This document shows positions 62,790-64,000 of a stretch of DNA of 64,000 nucleotides, piece after piece. The stretch spans positions 744,001-808,000 of the forward strand of contig CATQHW010000003.1 in assembly GCA_958296075.1 (NCBI GenBank). The letters are read 5' to 3'. Source of the stretch: an uncultured Spirochaetia bacterium (GTDB lineage: Bacteria; Spirochaetota; Spirochaetia; SZUA-6; Bin103). Position 1 is the first letter of the stretch. Each line of letters begins with the position of its first letter. The position numbers were made by a program, and so were the translations under genes. The notes under the pieces were generated by a model that saw nothing but the letters and a program-made list of their open reading frames with translations, had not been told where the DNA came from and ran no database searches.

Positions 62790-64000
62790 TTATTGGCCGA
62801 GGTGCTTGGAGGAATTGAAGAGGGCATCCAGGAGGTCGAGCTTCTCTCCTACTTCCGCCGGGATCGACGCGGGGTCCACGCTGCGGATGAGGCGGTGCAG
62901 TTCTCCCTTTCTGAGCAGCATCGGGTGTCCGAGATGCTCGCCCAGGCGCCGAAAGAACTCCTCGGCAAAGTCGCTCAACTTCAGGCGCTCGGTTCTGGTA
63001 TCCCATAACGCCTGAGCCGCATCGGTGTCGGGACGCTTCCAGATGGAGAACTGCCGGTCATCGAAGACGCGTTCGCGGATCAGCGTATCCGTGACTTCGC
63101 CGGCCGCGTGCGAGAACAACCCTGCGCCATAACGCGTTGATCCGTTCATCCCATCGTTCCGCTGCCGAAGGGCGAAGCCGCTTGGCGAATTCTCGCAGGA
63201 TGTCGAGATCCGTCGTGCCTTCGACGTAGAGCACGTAGCCGCGCTGGACCGCGCGGACGTAATGCTCGGCGCCGAAGTACGTCAGGGCGTTGCGTATCTC
63301 CGGTTTTCCGGCGAGGTTGTCCGCTTTGCCACCGAGCAATAACGTGACGTTGTGGCCGAACGCTTCCTCGAGTACGACTTCCGAGTGCGTGACCAGGACG
63401 ACCTGAGACGCGTTCTGAGCGGCGATATCCCGCAGCAGGACATACACCTGCCTCTGCCGGATGATTTCCAGATGCGCGTCGGGCTCGTCGATCAGGAGCA
63501 CCGCGTTCCGGTGCGAATAGAGGTAGGCGAAGATCAGGAGCAACTGCTGGAGCCCGCGGCCGGCGGCGGACACCTCCAGCGGCGTCTTCACGTTCTCCTG
63601 CCCGTAGAAGAGGTCTATGCTGCCGCGTGCCGTCTCGGCGGGATCGCTCAGATCGACCGAGAACAGCCGCCGCATCAGGCGGACGATCTCTTGCCAGTCG
63701 TCCCGGGAGTTCTGCAAGACCAGCAGACACAGATTTCTCAATACCTGAGCGGTCTGGCCCTGTCCCAGCAGGACGTCGATGCGTCCGGGCTGGAGGATCG
63801 GCTCTTCGGTCTCCATGCCCGACATCGGATAGAGCAGGTGCACGCTCAATCCGGCCGCCGTCTCGATGGCGGCCGGATTCTGCAAAGTGGCATCATCCGG
63901 CGTGCAATAGACCAGGTCCTCGCCTTGATTGCGAAACCGCATGGTCACCGGCTCGACGCCGTTCCCGTGCTGAACTCCGACCGTGATCAGGAGCGGAATA
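62790..64000 (-). pseudogene. AAA ATPase with OLD-type Toprim domain, disrupted; 5' end beyond window
   Basis: The coding frame is open at base 64000, so the start is outside. From about 63948 to 63150 it reads ABC-type: VSAAGRGLQQLLLIFAYL signature region, VLLIDEPDAHLE Walker B, VVLVTHSEVVL H-loop, then VLYVEGTTDLDILREFAKRL, a Toprim strand. Near 63120-63150 the frame changes: WDERINALW is followed, in another frame, by LFSHAAGEVTDTLIRERVFD and a tail ending FNSSKHLGQ (stop at 62790). A frameshift or small deletion there has probably killed the gene, although two ORFs of 296+ and 119 aa remain. Confidence 0.75.

Overview
This is a high-GC bacterial chromosome segment with dense, short-spaced operons. 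Lipoprotein-type leaders, a MurA and an HtrA-like protease suggest a bacterium with a peptidoglycan wall and an envelope. The taxon cannot be fixed from the sequence. The mix of oligopeptide ABC import, BNR/Asp-box proteins, sugar-acid enzymes and many Uma2 genes resembles large-genome environmental or sponge/sediment-associated bacteria such as Spirochaetota or Chloroflexota, but that is only inference. No rRNA, tRNA or CRISPR array was recognised.

1-22.8 kb is mostly metabolic and ordinary. A peptide/oligosaccharide ABC importer (1-5392) is followed by three BNR-repeat proteins (5449, 10293, 11618). Between them sits a minus-strand operon of a glycosidase-like protein, an AAA ATPase and a DUF4276 protein (10220-6567). 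Next come a CPA2 antiporter with an RCK domain, a PQQ sugar dehydrogenase, YbaK, a spondin-domain lipoprotein, an unrecognised 412-aa protein, an HtrA-like protease, and an operon of NUDIX, glycerate kinase and a LacD-like aldolase.

22.9-34.2 kb is a composite defence locus: hsdM, gajA and gajB (Gabija), a gene remnant, hsdS, a truncated AAA ATPase, and hsdR carrying a C-terminal LexA/UmuD-type S24 domain. Close behind hsdR is a single-domain CULT protein (cereblon-type thalidomide-binding fold) whose cage tryptophans and zinc cysteines have the same spacing as the human protein. All genes point the same way with small gaps or 4-bp overlaps.

34.2-43.1 kb returns to housekeeping genes: aldo-keto reductase, MFS transporter, 2-hydroxyacid dehydrogenase, 5'-3' exonuclease, YfiT/DinB protein, DUF4432 mutarotase-like protein, MurA and a DUF3179 protein.

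43.1-64 kb is a rearranged accessory region. It holds an Uma2 gene, an FRG-domain gene, a broken ankyrin gene, a UDG-like protein, a tightly coupled operon of three dynamin-like GTPases (47247-51578, the best candidate for an uncharacterised defence-type system), and a siroheme sulfite/nitrite reductase with its neighbours. After that comes a scrapyard of gene pieces: an IS256-type end, twin Uma2 genes, glycosidase and PhyH fragments, an intact XRE-ImmA/IrrE gene next to a truncated PIN toxin and its own deleted duplicate, a tandem array of Uma2 genes that differ in the number of 7-residue coiled-coil repeats, and a disrupted AAA/OLD-type gene running off the right edge. Several short repeats link these pieces and record repeated duplication and deletion.
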